From an uncultured bacterium (GTDB lineage: Bacteria > Patescibacteriota > Minisyncoccia > Phycocordibacterales > UBA918), in assembly GCA_913050645.1 (NCBI GenBank), contig CAJXAG010000003.1:1-42022 (forward strand): a stretch of DNA of 42,022 nt, read 5' to 3'. Positions 9,167-17,718 of the stretch are shown one piece after another. Position numbers and translations under genes: made by a program. Position 1 is the first letter of the stretch, and each line of letters opens with the position of its first letter. The notes below the pieces were generated by a model. It searched no databases. It saw only the letters and a program-made list of their open reading frames with translations, and was not told where the DNA came from.

Positions 9167-10027
9167 ATGGAACAAAAATACACAAACCAAAAAAATGATT
9201 CAGTTTGTGGAATGAATTTAGAAGGGCTGGATGATATTCCAGAGACCGTTCATAACGGTAACCAGTTTTTCTTTTGTGGAAATTTTTGTAAAAAACGATT
9301 TGAAAGTAACCCAGAAAAATTCCAAGGGACGCCGCTTATTGCCCTGAGGGAGGTGCGAAAGAGTTTTATAGTCGGCAATGTCGAGACCAAGGTGCTTAGA
9401 GGCCTTAATCTCAATATCTGGGAGGGTGATTTTGTAGCTATTGTCGGTTCAAGCGGCTCTGGCAAGAGTACGGCATTAAATATGATAGGGCTGCTTGATC
9501 GGCCTACGTCTGGTTCCATTTTACTGAACGGAGAGGATGTATCTGTGCTTGGGGACGATGTGCGAGCCGGATTTCGCTCACATACTTTTGGTTTTATTTT
9601 TCAACAGTACAACCTTATACCGTGGCTTACTGCGTATGAGAATGTAACGCTTCCTCTCATCTTTTCAAATAAAACAGCTGATTCAGGCACATTAGAGGCT
9701 CGTTTTCACGATTTTGGTCTTGCCGCACGCTTGGCACATAGACCTTTTGAACTTTCAGGAGGAGAACAGCAGCGCACAGCTCTTTTGCGGGCACTGGCTA
9801 ATGATCCTGAAATAATTTTGGGAGATGAACCAACTGGCAATCTTGATTCTGTAACCGGAAACAAAATTTTGGAAATATTGATAAATTTAAATAAAATCCA
9901 AAAGAAGACACTTATCATTGTCACGCACGATGATGATATTGCAGAAAAAGCGGATCAGGTTATTATTTTCAAAGATGGCCAGCTTGAACGTAACCACGAG
10001 GTGCAAAGAAAAATTTACACTGAATAA
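9167..10027 (+). CDS. ABC transporter ATP-binding protein (MacB/LolD-like) with N-terminal YHS-like domain
   Basis: Walker A GSSGSGKST, signature LSGGEQQR, Walker B ILGDEPT; N-terminus 'DSVCGMNLEG...FFFCGNFCKKRFESNPEKF' is YHS-like. Confidence 0.9.
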   Translation: MEQKYTNQKNDSVCGMNLEGLDDIPETVHNGNQFFFCGNFCKKRFESNPEKFQGTPLIALREVRKSFIVGNVETKVLRGLNLNIWEGDFVAIVGSSGSGKSTALNMIGLLDRPTSGSILLNGEDVSVLGDDVRAGFRSHTFGFIFQQYNLIPWLTAYENVTLPLIFSNKTADSGTLEARFHDFGLAARLAHRPFELSGGEQQRTALLRALANDPEIILGDEPTGNLDSVTGNKILEILINLNKIQKKTLIIVTHDDDIAEKADQVIIFKDGQLERNHEVQRKIYTE

Positions 10028-10029
10028 AT

Positions 10030-11235
10030 ATGTTTAAAAATTTCATCATTTTGACGTTAAAGGGAATCAGGTACAGGCCGATTAGAGGGTGGCTGACGAT
10101 TTTGGGTATTGTAATCGGCATTATGCTGGTGGTCATCATTCTCGCTTTGGGTGGCGGGATTCAAAGTGCTGTAAGTAAAACCCTCCAGATGTTTGGCTCT
10201 GATCTCATTATGATATTGCCCGGCAAAGAGAGTAACCCGCTTGTAGGGTTCTTAGGAGCTCAGAAATTTAAAGAAAGAGATTTAATGGATTTAGAAAATA
10301 TTCCGGGTGTAAGATTCGTCCTGCCGATGGAGATAGCAACGATAAACCTTGAATATAAAGGGGAGAAAAAATCTTCAATGGTCCACGCCTCGCCGTGGCG
10401 CGGTTTGAAGGAAACCTACGAAGAATCACAAGGCCTCAACCTGGAAAAAGGCAGATGGCCAACTGACGAAAGAGCAAGCGAAGTTGTTTTGGGCTATAAA
10501 GCGGTTAACAATCTTTTTAAAAACAAGATACAACTCGGAGATGAAATTATCATCAAATCAAAAAGAATGAAGGTCGTCGGCATTGTCTCTGAAGTAGGAG
10601 AACAGATGTCTGACAATATCATTTTTATATCGTTAGATATTTTCCGCGATATGACCGGTTCAAGAGGAACCGCCGGCTCGGCTTTTGTGAAGGCCGCGCC
10701 GGATGCGAATATTAACCTTGTTGCCAAACAAATAAAATTTCAACTCTCTAAGCAAGAGGTAGTACGCGATTTCTCCGTTTTAACACCAGAAAAATCCGAT
10801 CGATTGATCGGCAACGTACTTTCGATTATTGAGCTTGTCCTGCTGGTGGTTGCCTTAATCTCACTGATTGTTGGTGCAGTAGGAATTATGAACACAATGT
10901 ATACGTCTGTCTTGGAACGAACAAAGCAGATTGGCGTCATGAAAGCCATCGGTGCTTCAAGTGATGCTATTCTGTCACTATTTCTTATAGAATCAGGAAT
11001 GATAGGTCTCGTCGGGGGAATGCTAGGAATTATTTTCGGAATATTTTCCGCGTATCTCATCAGTTTAGCAGCTGCTGGCCTTGGTATTAGAGGGCTATTC
11101 TCTTTTGCTTCGTTGGATTTTCTCGGCTTCTTAGTGGTTTTGTTCCTCACCTTCATTATTGGGATAATAGCTGGAGCATTGCCGGCAAGACAGGCATCCA
11201 AAATGGAGCCAGCAGACGCACTGCGGTACGAGTGA
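10030..11235 (+). CDS. ABC transporter permease (MacB/FtsX-like)
   Basis: 401 aa; N-terminal TM, periplasmic MacB-PCD-like region, C-terminal FtsX-like TM block ('GIMNTMYTSVLERTKQIGVMKAIGAS'). Confidence 0.9.
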   Translation: MFKNFIILTLKGIRYRPIRGWLTILGIVIGIMLVVIILALGGGIQSAVSKTLQMFGSDLIMILPGKESNPLVGFLGAQKFKERDLMDLENIPGVRFVLPMEIATINLEYKGEKKSSMVHASPWRGLKETYEESQGLNLEKGRWPTDERASEVVLGYKAVNNLFKNKIQLGDEIIIKSKRMKVVGIVSEVGEQMSDNIIFISLDIFRDMTGSRGTAGSAFVKAAPDANINLVAKQIKFQLSKQEVVRDFSVLTPEKSDRLIGNVLSIIELVLLVVALISLIVGAVGIMNTMYTSVLERTKQIGVMKAIGASSDAILSLFLIESGMIGLVGGMLGIIFGIFSAYLISLAAAGLGIRGLFSFASLDFLGFLVVLFLTFIIGIIAGALPARQASKMEPADALRYE

Positions 11236-11378
11236 CATGTTTAACCTCACAATTACATAGAGAAGCTAATAGGGGTGTTTCAGTAACATCGCGTACATGT
11301 GTCAACTTGTTATAATGAATTGAATGTCACTACGCGCTTTTATTTGATGATATATTCTATTTTGAGAGTTTTAAAATC

Positions 11379-11641
11379 ATGACCACTGCACTTCTTACAA
11401 GTATTATTATTGCTGGCATACTTGGCGTAATCCATTTCTGGAACGAGAAATTCGTATTGGCCGGTAGTAAACGCCAGTTGGCAGTTTCATTTGTCGCGGG
11501 TACCTTCCATTACCAATAGAAAAAAACCCGAAAGATGCAGATCAAATTAAGAAACAGTTGGGTAATGTCTTTAAGCAAAAGTGGGAAAGTCAAAAAGGAA
11601 TGGAGGCTATAACAAAACAATACGGAAGATTTACTACTTAA
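11379..11641 (+). pseudogene. two fused gene remnants (membrane-protein N-terminus and unrelated C-terminus)
   Basis: MTTALLTSIIIAGILGVIHFWNEKFVLAGSKRQLAVSFVAGT then stop; another frame gives PLPIEKNPKDADQIKKQLGNVFKQKWESQKGMEAITKQYGRFTT*. Confidence 0.45.
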
Positions 11642-11674
11642 TTTGATTAACTCTGAAGAGTCTAGCATTGCAAC

Positions 11675-11705
11675 AATAAAACCACCCATATAGGGTGGTT
11701 TTATT
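11675..11705. terminator. intrinsic terminator
   Basis: aataaaaccaccc-atata-gggtggttttatt. Confidence 0.8.
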
Positions 11706-11775
11706 GTTTAGCACTGTTCGTGAGTCTCTTCTGAGCTAATCGAGCATTTTAGCCCTCTCAGTAGGTCTCGCTACG

Positions 11776-11851
11776 TGGTGCCCCTACTAGGAATCGAACC
11801 CAGATCAAGAGCTTAGAAGTCTCCTGTTTTATCCATTAAACTATAGGGGCA
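11776..11851 (-). tRNA. tRNA-Arg (anticodon TCT), CCA encoded
   Basis: Reverse complement TGCCCCTATAGTTTAATGGATAAAACAGGAGACTTCTAAGCTCTTGATCTGGGTTCGATTCCTAGTAGGGGCACCA folds as a cloverleaf; loop CTTCTAA. Confidence 0.9.
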
Positions 11852-11981
11852 GTTACTACTGCATCGTGCAGTGGCAATACAATACCAGAAGTTTTCTAAT
11901 ATATAAACAAAAGAAAAGAGCGGCCCAGACATTCCAATGAAATGATGATGCGAACGTGGGCGCGCTCTACGTTGTGCCGCT

Positions 11982-12113
11982 TCAGTGAAGCGGGTATTCT
12001 TTTGCAGCTTTTTCAAACTCAGACCCCCCTTCAGTGAGCGTTCCTTGATGGATAGCTTTCCAGAGGTTGGGGTGGTGAAATTTGAGCAGCTCGTGTTTGC
12101 TTAGGGCATGCAT
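11982..12113 (-). CDS. small hypothetical protein (43 aa)
   Basis: MHALSKHELLKFHHPNLWKAIHQGTLTEGGSEFEKAAKEYPLH* preceded by aaaggaggaatcgat (strong SD); stop sits in hairpin ccgcttca-g-tgaagcgg. Confidence 0.5.
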   Translation of the reverse strand: MHALSKHELLKFHHPNLWKAIHQGTLTEGGSEFEKAAKEYPLH

Positions 12114-12255
12114 ATCGATTCCTCCTTTGTGCAGTGACCTAATCTCACTATACCTCTATACAAGGATTAAAAATGTGGTGTGGTGTGGATAAGTGTCATG
12201 AAGCATGGTTCTATAGGTACAATAAAAAGAAGGTTATAAGATAATTTCAATTCAT

Positions 12256-12495
12256 ATGGAATTAGTATACTTTGTGCTCGTAGGTGCTATTGCAGGTTTT
12301 CTTGCAAGTAAAATGATGAAAATGGAGTCAAATCTCGTGATGGCCATTGTGGTCGGTATCGTTGGTGGCTTCGTAGGAGGCTGGGGCTTGGGACAGCTTG
12401 GGCTTATGCTTCCGTGGGGTATGGTTGGAGAAATTATTACTGCTGCGTTAGGTGCGGTGGTACTTCTGTATCTTTATAAACTGGTGGCAAAATAG
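12256..12495 (+). CDS. GlsB/YeaQ/YmgE-like (transglycosylase-associated) membrane protein
   Basis: 79 aa; glycine-rich TM helices 'GAIAGFLASKMMK...IVGIVGGFVGGWGLG'. Confidence 0.75.
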   Translation: MELVYFVLVGAIAGFLASKMMKMESNLVMAIVVGIVGGFVGGWGLGQLGLMLPWGMVGEIITAALGAVVLLYLYKLVAK

Positions 12496-12505
12496 CTATT
12501 GTACC

Positions 12506-12544
12506 AAATAAAAAACGCAGCTGTGTCGCTGCGTTTTTTATTTG
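12506..12544. terminator. intrinsic terminator
   Basis: aaataaaaaacgcagc-tgtgtc-gctgcgttttttattt. Confidence 0.85.
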
Positions 12545-12625
12545 GTGTAGTAGATTTGTCTTTTGATCACTAGTAAAGCGTAAAGATTCGTGTACAGTAA
12601 TATATAGATTAAACAGGAGGTAATC

Positions 12626-12904
12626 ATGTTTTCAAAATTGTTCCCCTGGGCGTTCTTCTTTAACTGGATGCCCTATCCTCGCCGATTTTGGGTTCTCGGG
12701 CCGTTTACACAACTGTTTTATGTTCCGTTGTATCGTACATATGAGGCAGCAGTAGTTTCCTACTATAAGAAACAACTACGTGAACTCGATTTCTGGTATG
12801 CGATGTCCGAGGCAAGTAAAGAACTTATCCGTCGCCGTGAGCTTGCACGTGAGCAGGGTATTGGCCCCGCGGATCCCGAGTATCCTAATCTGCATGATGT
12901 TTAG
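12626..12904 (+). CDS. hypothetical protein
   Basis: 92 aa; SD aggagg upstream; terminator immediately downstream. Confidence 0.6.
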   Translation: MFSKLFPWAFFFNWMPYPRRFWVLGPFTQLFYVPLYRTYEAAVVSYYKKQLRELDFWYAMSEASKELIRRRELAREQGIGPADPEYPNLHDV

Positions 12905-12932
12905 AAGACCAACTTTAAGCATCTATAAAAAG

Positions 12933-12958
12933 AAAACCCGCCAAATCTGGCGGGTTTT
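12933..12958. terminator. intrinsic terminator
   Basis: aaaacccgcc-aaatct-ggcgggtttt. Confidence 0.85.
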
Positions 12959-12968
12959 GTTTAGGTGC

Positions 12969-13622
12969 TTAACCAACAACCCTAAAGGCAATAATGTTCC
13001 ATCCGCTTTTCGGATCATCTGGTGGTCGATGACGCCAGCAAACCTGTGGCCATTGTTTGGCACGTACGGGGGCTCTAGGAATGCCACTTTGTACCTCCAC
13101 TGCGACTATTGCGTCTGGGGCAACCGGCCGGTCCCCACCTGTCCAAGGGATCATTCCATCTTTTCGAGGTTTCAGTTTTGTCACTGCGTCACCAGTTTTG
13201 ATGATGCCGCTGCTAACTACGTCGGCAATCAAACCACCGCGATCGAAGAACACTTTACGAAAACTGTCGGTGATACCTGCAAGCTTGCTGGGTCGTTGGC
13301 AGGGGTCACAATACCGTACCCCTTGAAACGTTACTGCTCCGACGGTGAACATTTGACCGATAAGATCCATCAGCTCAATATCATGAGTGATGAAGTTTCG
13401 TCGTGCATCGGCGTATTTGAATTCGGTCCTTTCAAAAAAGATACCGTTGATCAACGTTACTTGTCGATGGCCTGGCTTGCCTTTGTTCCAGCTACCAGCA
13501 CCTCCATGGTACCGGTCTCCGACCAGGCCCATGCCTGCTTCAGCATAAACTTCATCGATGGTCTTGAGCTCCTCGCCAGCTTCTGGTGCAATACAAATTG
13601 CGGTGACTGTGCCGTTTGGCAT
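12969..13622 (-). CDS. MOSC domain-containing protein
   Basis: ATG at 13622 with SD gaaaggaaac; 'VGDRYHGGAGSWNKGKPGHRQVTLINGIFFE...QGVRYCDPCQRP' MOSC-like. Confidence 0.75.
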   Translation of the reverse strand: MPNGTVTAICIAPEAGEELKTIDEVYAEAGMGLVGDRYHGGAGSWNKGKPGHRQVTLINGIFFERTEFKYADARRNFITHDIELMDLIGQMFTVGAVTFQGVRYCDPCQRPSKLAGITDSFRKVFFDRGGLIADVVSSGIIKTGDAVTKLKPRKDGMIPWTGGDRPVAPDAIVAVEVQSGIPRAPVRAKQWPQVCWRHRPPDDPKSGWNIIAFRVVG

Positions 13623-13759
13623 GATGTTTCCTTTCAAGCGGGTTGATTTCTGCTTGTACTGTACTGGAATATCTAAAAGAGGCAAGGGGTTGGGGTGATG
13701 TGAACACTTTTTATATTGAAAGAAAGAGCCTACCCACGGTTGTGGATAGGCCGGAGGGG

Positions 13760-14284
13760 CTATCTGTCAGGATCGTTCATAACAAACCCACCTCTGTAGT
13801 AATGGTGGCCTATGGCATGATCACCCCCATTTGGGTAAATTTCGTAGACTGTTTCTTTCCCGCAGAAGTCTGCAAAATTATTTTTCTCAACGCGATTTTC
13901 GTAGGAAAATACACCTTCTTTGTATGCGGCTGGTCCTCGACCTCCTAACCATATGCCCTGGGTATAATTTCTCTCAAGCATCTTGCGTAGGAAAGGAATT
14001 ACTCGATTTGGGTACTGACCACCATATTGCATCTCCCAAATCAGATGCCCTCGGTAGTAAATAGAAGTGACTCCGTTACTACCTTCACCGAGATCAGTAG
14101 TTCTCCATTCGTCGATTCCATACCAACCTGAGAGACCTTCCCAGGTGTTACGTTTGGTTCCTGGGTCACCAGGGAATCGTTCTACTTTCTTCGGTTCGAC
14201 ATCGACTGCATAACCAGCCATTAACAGTGCAAAAAAGGCTTGCTGGCATCTTACACGAGGTAGTGGTATTTCCAATTTGGTCAT
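13760..14284 (-). CDS. DUF5680-like hypothetical protein
   Basis: 174 aa; 'GWYGIDEWRTTDLGEGSNGVTSIYYRGHLIWEMQYGGQY' resembles DUF5680-type proteins. Confidence 0.6.
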   Translation of the reverse strand: MTKLEIPLPRVRCQQAFFALLMAGYAVDVEPKKVERFPGDPGTKRNTWEGLSGWYGIDEWRTTDLGEGSNGVTSIYYRGHLIWEMQYGGQYPNRVIPFLRKMLERNYTQGIWLGGRGPAAYKEGVFSYENRVEKNNFADFCGKETVYEIYPNGGDHAIGHHYYRGGFVMNDPDR

Positions 14285-14513
14285 TACATTCCTCCAAGTG
14301 TTTAGCTATCTGTAACTAAATTACCTGAAAGTTCGATAATAGCAAGTTTTTGAGAGACGTGGCAAAAGTTATTGAGTTTCTTTGTGGTCACGAGTTATTG
14401 AGAGACTTGGTCCCTACAGGACCTGTACACCTTTTGGGTATTTCTGTTCGTCCCTCCAGAAATTCCACAAAAGCTTTTCAAGTCTCCCGTAACAGTGTCT
14501 ACACACTGTTACT

Positions 14514-14569
14514 TCATCGCGCACAAATGAAAAACACCCCGGAGGATGTTTTTGATTTGTGCGCGATGA
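14514..14569. repeat. 15-bp inverted repeat including the tRNA-Val 3' acceptor, with inner terminator-like stem
   Basis: tcatcgcgcacaaat (14514-14528) / atttgtgcgcgatga (14555-14569) around gaaaaacacc..ggatgtttttg. Confidence 0.85.
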
Positions 14570-14632
14570 GAGACTTGAACTCCCGGCCTTCTCCGTGTAA
14601 AGGAGCTGCTCTACCAACTGAGCTAATCGCGC
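14560..14632 (-). tRNA. tRNA-Val (anticodon TAC)
   Basis: Reverse complement GCGCGATTAGCTCAGTTGGTAGAGCAGCTCCTTTACACGGAGAAGGCCGGGAGTTCAAGTCTCTCATCGCGCA; loop TTTACAC. Confidence 0.93.
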
Positions 14633-14724
14633 ATGTATTAATTTGTGCGTGGCAGTATAACGTGTTTATGGAAACTTGTCTACACATGAACAGCGAATAT
14701 ATACGTTTATGATATACTTTCTAT

Positions 14725-15384
14725 ATGAAAGCTGAAGAGAAGAAAAAAGCAATTCAGATGCGCAAGAAAGGAGTCGCTATGGGTGAGATAGCGAAAGAGC
14801 TTGGTGTTGCAAAAAGTAGTGTGAGCTATTGGGTGCGGGGTATTCAGTTGACTGCTGCGCAGCGCAATAAACTAAATGCAAATGGTCACAGTGTGGATGC
14901 GATTGAAAAAAGAAGACTTTCACGTCTGGCAAATCTCACCCAAAAGAGGAATGAAATTATGGAACGTGCCATGAAGGAAGCTGCTGTGCTTTCAAGTAAC
15001 TCACTATGGTGTGTCGGTGTTGCATTGTATTGGGGAGAGGGTGGTAAGACACAAAATGCGACACGCATAGCAAATAGTGATCCCGAGGTTATTGCACTGA
15101 TGATGCGATTTTTTCGGAAAGTATGTGAAGTGGAGGAAGGTAAGTTTCATGGTCATATACACACCTTTGCACATTGTGACGAGAAGAAAGCAGAACGATA
15201 TTGGTCGAGTGTGTCGGGAATCAGTCAGTCGTGCTTTTTTAAGACGTACAAAAAACAGAGTAGTGCTAGTAAAAAGAAGCGAGATACGTTACCGTATGGT
15301 ACGTTTCAGATTTACGTCCATGATACTAACTTCTTTTTTCGGATGATGGGGTGGATTGAGTATTTAAAACAAAACGAACTATGA
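14725..15384 (+). CDS. HTH protein with LAGLIDADG-like C-terminal region
   Basis: 219 aa; N-terminal HTH 'MGEIAKELGVAKSSVSYWVRG'; C-terminal 'GVALYWGEGGKTQNATRIANSDPEVIALMMRFF' LAGLIDADG-like. Confidence 0.6.
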   Translation: MKAEEKKKAIQMRKKGVAMGEIAKELGVAKSSVSYWVRGIQLTAAQRNKLNANGHSVDAIEKRRLSRLANLTQKRNEIMERAMKEAAVLSSNSLWCVGVALYWGEGGKTQNATRIANSDPEVIALMMRFFRKVCEVEEGKFHGHIHTFAHCDEKKAERYWSSVSGISQSCFFKTYKKQSSASKKKRDTLPYGTFQIYVHDTNFFFRMMGWIEYLKQNEL

Positions 15385-15521
15385 TGGAAATGAATTGTGT
15401 GATCACTGGTAAGGTGAGAAAGTCTGGGAGACTTTCGCAAGACCTTGACTACTATTTCAGGAATGCATGGACTGAAATAGTGACAAGGTGTACAGCATCT
15501 GTAAGATGCAAGGGATTTTAA
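15381..15521 (+). pseudogene. 46-codon upstream ORF starting with an acylphosphatase-like N-terminus
   Basis: MMEMNCVITGKV... parallels MKSEINCVISGRV of the adjacent acylphosphatase; ends 1 nt before that gene's ATG. Confidence 0.5.
15418..15509 (+). promoter_or_regulatory. three consecutive stem-loops in the acylphosphatase leader
   Basis: gaaagtct-ggg-agactttc; accttg/actatttcag-gaatgcatgga-ctgaaatagt/caaggt; gcatct-gta-agatgc. Confidence 0.7.
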
Positions 15522-15522
15522 T

Positions 15523-15798
15523 ATGAAAAGCGAAATCAATTGTGTAATAAGTGGTCGTGTTCAAGGTGTTTCTTTCCGTGCGTATGCACAAGACTCGGCC
15601 GATGAGCTTGGTCTTTGTGGTTGGGTGAAGAATCATGACGATGCCTCGGTACTAGTCTGTGCGCAGGGTGACCGTGATCTGCTCAAAGAATATGTTGAGT
15701 ACTTGCACGAAGGATCACTACGCGCAGAGGTTGCTGCGGTGTCTGTTGAATGGGGTACACCCCAGGTGGTATTTCCGGAGTTTTCCATTAAGCACTAA
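15523..15798 (+). CDS. acyP: acylphosphatase
   Basis: 91 aa; 'VISGRVQGVSFRAYAQDSADELGLCGWVKNHDDASV' canonical acylphosphatase signature. Confidence 0.92.
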   Translation: MKSEINCVISGRVQGVSFRAYAQDSADELGLCGWVKNHDDASVLVCAQGDRDLLKEYVEYLHEGSLRAEVAAVSVEWGTPQVVFPEFSIKH

Positions 15799-15802
15799 CA
15801 GT

Positions 15803-16843
15803 ATGCAACAGGTTATCGATCTATTCTCTGAGTATACAAAAGAAGTTGATGTATATATGAACGATGTGCTCACAAAGCATGCTGATATTTCACTGTATAA
15901 GCACCTATCGTATTTTCTTGGATTTTTAGACGAAGAACTGCAGCCGGTGCAAGCATATGCAGGGAAGCGGATGCGCGCGGGACTCTGCATGCTGCTTGCG
16001 GACTGGTATGGCAGCAAAAAAGAGGCTCTATCTGTGGCTGCATCGATCGAACTCTTTCACAATTTTACACTCATTCATGATGACATTGTTGACGAAGACG
16101 CGGTGCGGCGCGGTCGACCTACAGTCTGGAAACTCTTCGGTGTTGACCATGCGATTAACAGCGGTGATGCGCAGTTACTTATTGCACTACAGGTCGTTAC
16201 AAATGCTACTGACCTGTCTGACCAGCAAAAGGTTGCACTTAACTCATTTTTAACGAAACAGTATTTGCGGGTTGTTGAGGGTCAATATCTCGATTTTTCA
16301 TTAACTAAAAAAACGCTTGAGGACGGAGTTTCAGAAGAGGAATATTACAAAATGATCGGCCGAAAGACTGCTGATTTGATTGCTGCATCGACGCAGGCTG
16401 CAGGTGTAGTTGCTCAAAAAAGGGATGCGGAGTTAGAGGCTTTGTTTGCGTATGGACACAGTGTAGGTATGGCGTACCAGCTGTGTGATGATCTTGTGTC
16501 TATTTGGGGATCACAAGAGCAGACCGGGAAGCGTGCGTATGGTGATCTACTTGAAAAGAAAAAGACGTTGCCGGTCATTCATTTATATGAGAAGGCATCG
16601 CAGGATGTACAGGAGCGACTGCGTGCGATATATGCACCAGATACTGTAGTGTCGCAGGAACATGCACAAGAAATTGTTAAAATACTTGAAGTTGCGAGAG
16701 TACGTATATATGTAGAAGAGAAAGTTGTAGAGTATGTTCGCAAGGCGAAAGACTCTACGCACGTGCTTTCAATAACACCAGAGCAAAAAGAGCAGCTGTG
16801 TCGACTTGTCGATGATGTATTACCGATTACAATAAATATATAA
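15803..16843 (+). CDS. polyprenyl synthetase family protein
   Basis: 'LIHDDIVDEDAVRRGRPTVW' first Asp-rich motif and 'QLCDDLVSI' second region; ATG at 15803. Confidence 0.9.
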   Translation: MQQVIDLFSEYTKEVDVYMNDVLTKHADISLYKHLSYFLGFLDEELQPVQAYAGKRMRAGLCMLLADWYGSKKEALSVAASIELFHNFTLIHDDIVDEDAVRRGRPTVWKLFGVDHAINSGDAQLLIALQVVTNATDLSDQQKVALNSFLTKQYLRVVEGQYLDFSLTKKTLEDGVSEEEYYKMIGRKTADLIAASTQAAGVVAQKRDAELEALFAYGHSVGMAYQLCDDLVSIWGSQEQTGKRAYGDLLEKKKTLPVIHLYEKASQDVQERLRAIYAPDTVVSQEHAQEIVKILEVARVRIYVEEKVVEYVRKAKDSTHVLSITPEQKEQLCRLVDDVLPITINI

Positions 16844-16848
16844 ACAGT

Positions 16849-17625
16849 ATGTTTGGTTTTGGAAAACAGAAAGAAGCTCTATTGGATATAGAAATACTTT
16901 TTGAGAATGATGATGTGGTTGTAATCAATAAACCTGAGGGGGTGATGGTGCATCCCGATGGACATCATGAGGGAGCGACAGTTGTCGATTGGTTTTTAGA
17001 AAAGTATCCTGACGCAAAAGGAGTTGGTGAGCCACAAAAGAATAATAAAGGAGAAGAACTCGAACGATCAGGTGTGGTGCATCGACTGGATACTGATACT
17101 TCTGGTGTGTTGATTCTTGCAAAAACACAAGAAGCATTTGAACATCTAAAGAGCCAGTTTCATGATCGACAGGCAAAGAAAGAGTATCGTGCGTTTGTGT
17201 ATGGTCCAGTGCGCGAGAAGTGGGGGACGATTAACAAAGCAATCGGTCGCAGTCCAAAAGATTTTCGTAAACGTCTAGCAACACAAGGTGCAAAAGGCAC
17301 ACTGCGTGACGCGGTAACTGATTGGGAATGTATAGGGCAGGGACGGTTTGAAGACCAAGACTTTTCATATATGAAGCTTAAGCCGAAGACAGGGCGGACG
17401 CATCAGATCCGGGTGCACTTGCGCGCTATTGAGCGCCCGGTGGTGGGGGACACGCTCTATGCAGAGCATATGATGGAGCAGTCAAACAACCTCGGTCTTG
17501 ATCGTATGGCGCTGCATGCGCATACGCTTGAGATTATGCTGCCCGATGGTGAGATGCAGCGGTTTATCGCACCACTGCCAGCGTGTTTCGAAGAAGCAGC
17601 TGAAAGACTAGCTGAGGAGATATAA
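16849..17625 (+). CDS. RluA-family pseudouridine synthase
   Basis: 'VVHRLDTDTSGVLILAKT' catalytic motif; 'GRTHQIRVHLRAI'. Confidence 0.93.
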   Translation: MFGFGKQKEALLDIEILFENDDVVVINKPEGVMVHPDGHHEGATVVDWFLEKYPDAKGVGEPQKNNKGEELERSGVVHRLDTDTSGVLILAKTQEAFEHLKSQFHDRQAKKEYRAFVYGPVREKWGTINKAIGRSPKDFRKRLATQGAKGTLRDAVTDWECIGQGRFEDQDFSYMKLKPKTGRTHQIRVHLRAIERPVVGDTLYAEHMMEQSNNLGLDRMALHAHTLEIMLPDGEMQRFIAPLPACFEEAAERLAEEI

Positions 17626-17718
17626 AAGCCCTAAAAGGACTTCCTTTTTCTAGACTGTTGTGGTAGATTAGGGCACGTTTTATTGCGACTTCTAAAGCAT
17701 TTAACAGTAGATATATTT

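Noticed and set aside
12780-13646. 288-aa plus-strand ORF
   Set aside because: Opposite the MOSC gene and crossing a terminator; no recognisable domain.
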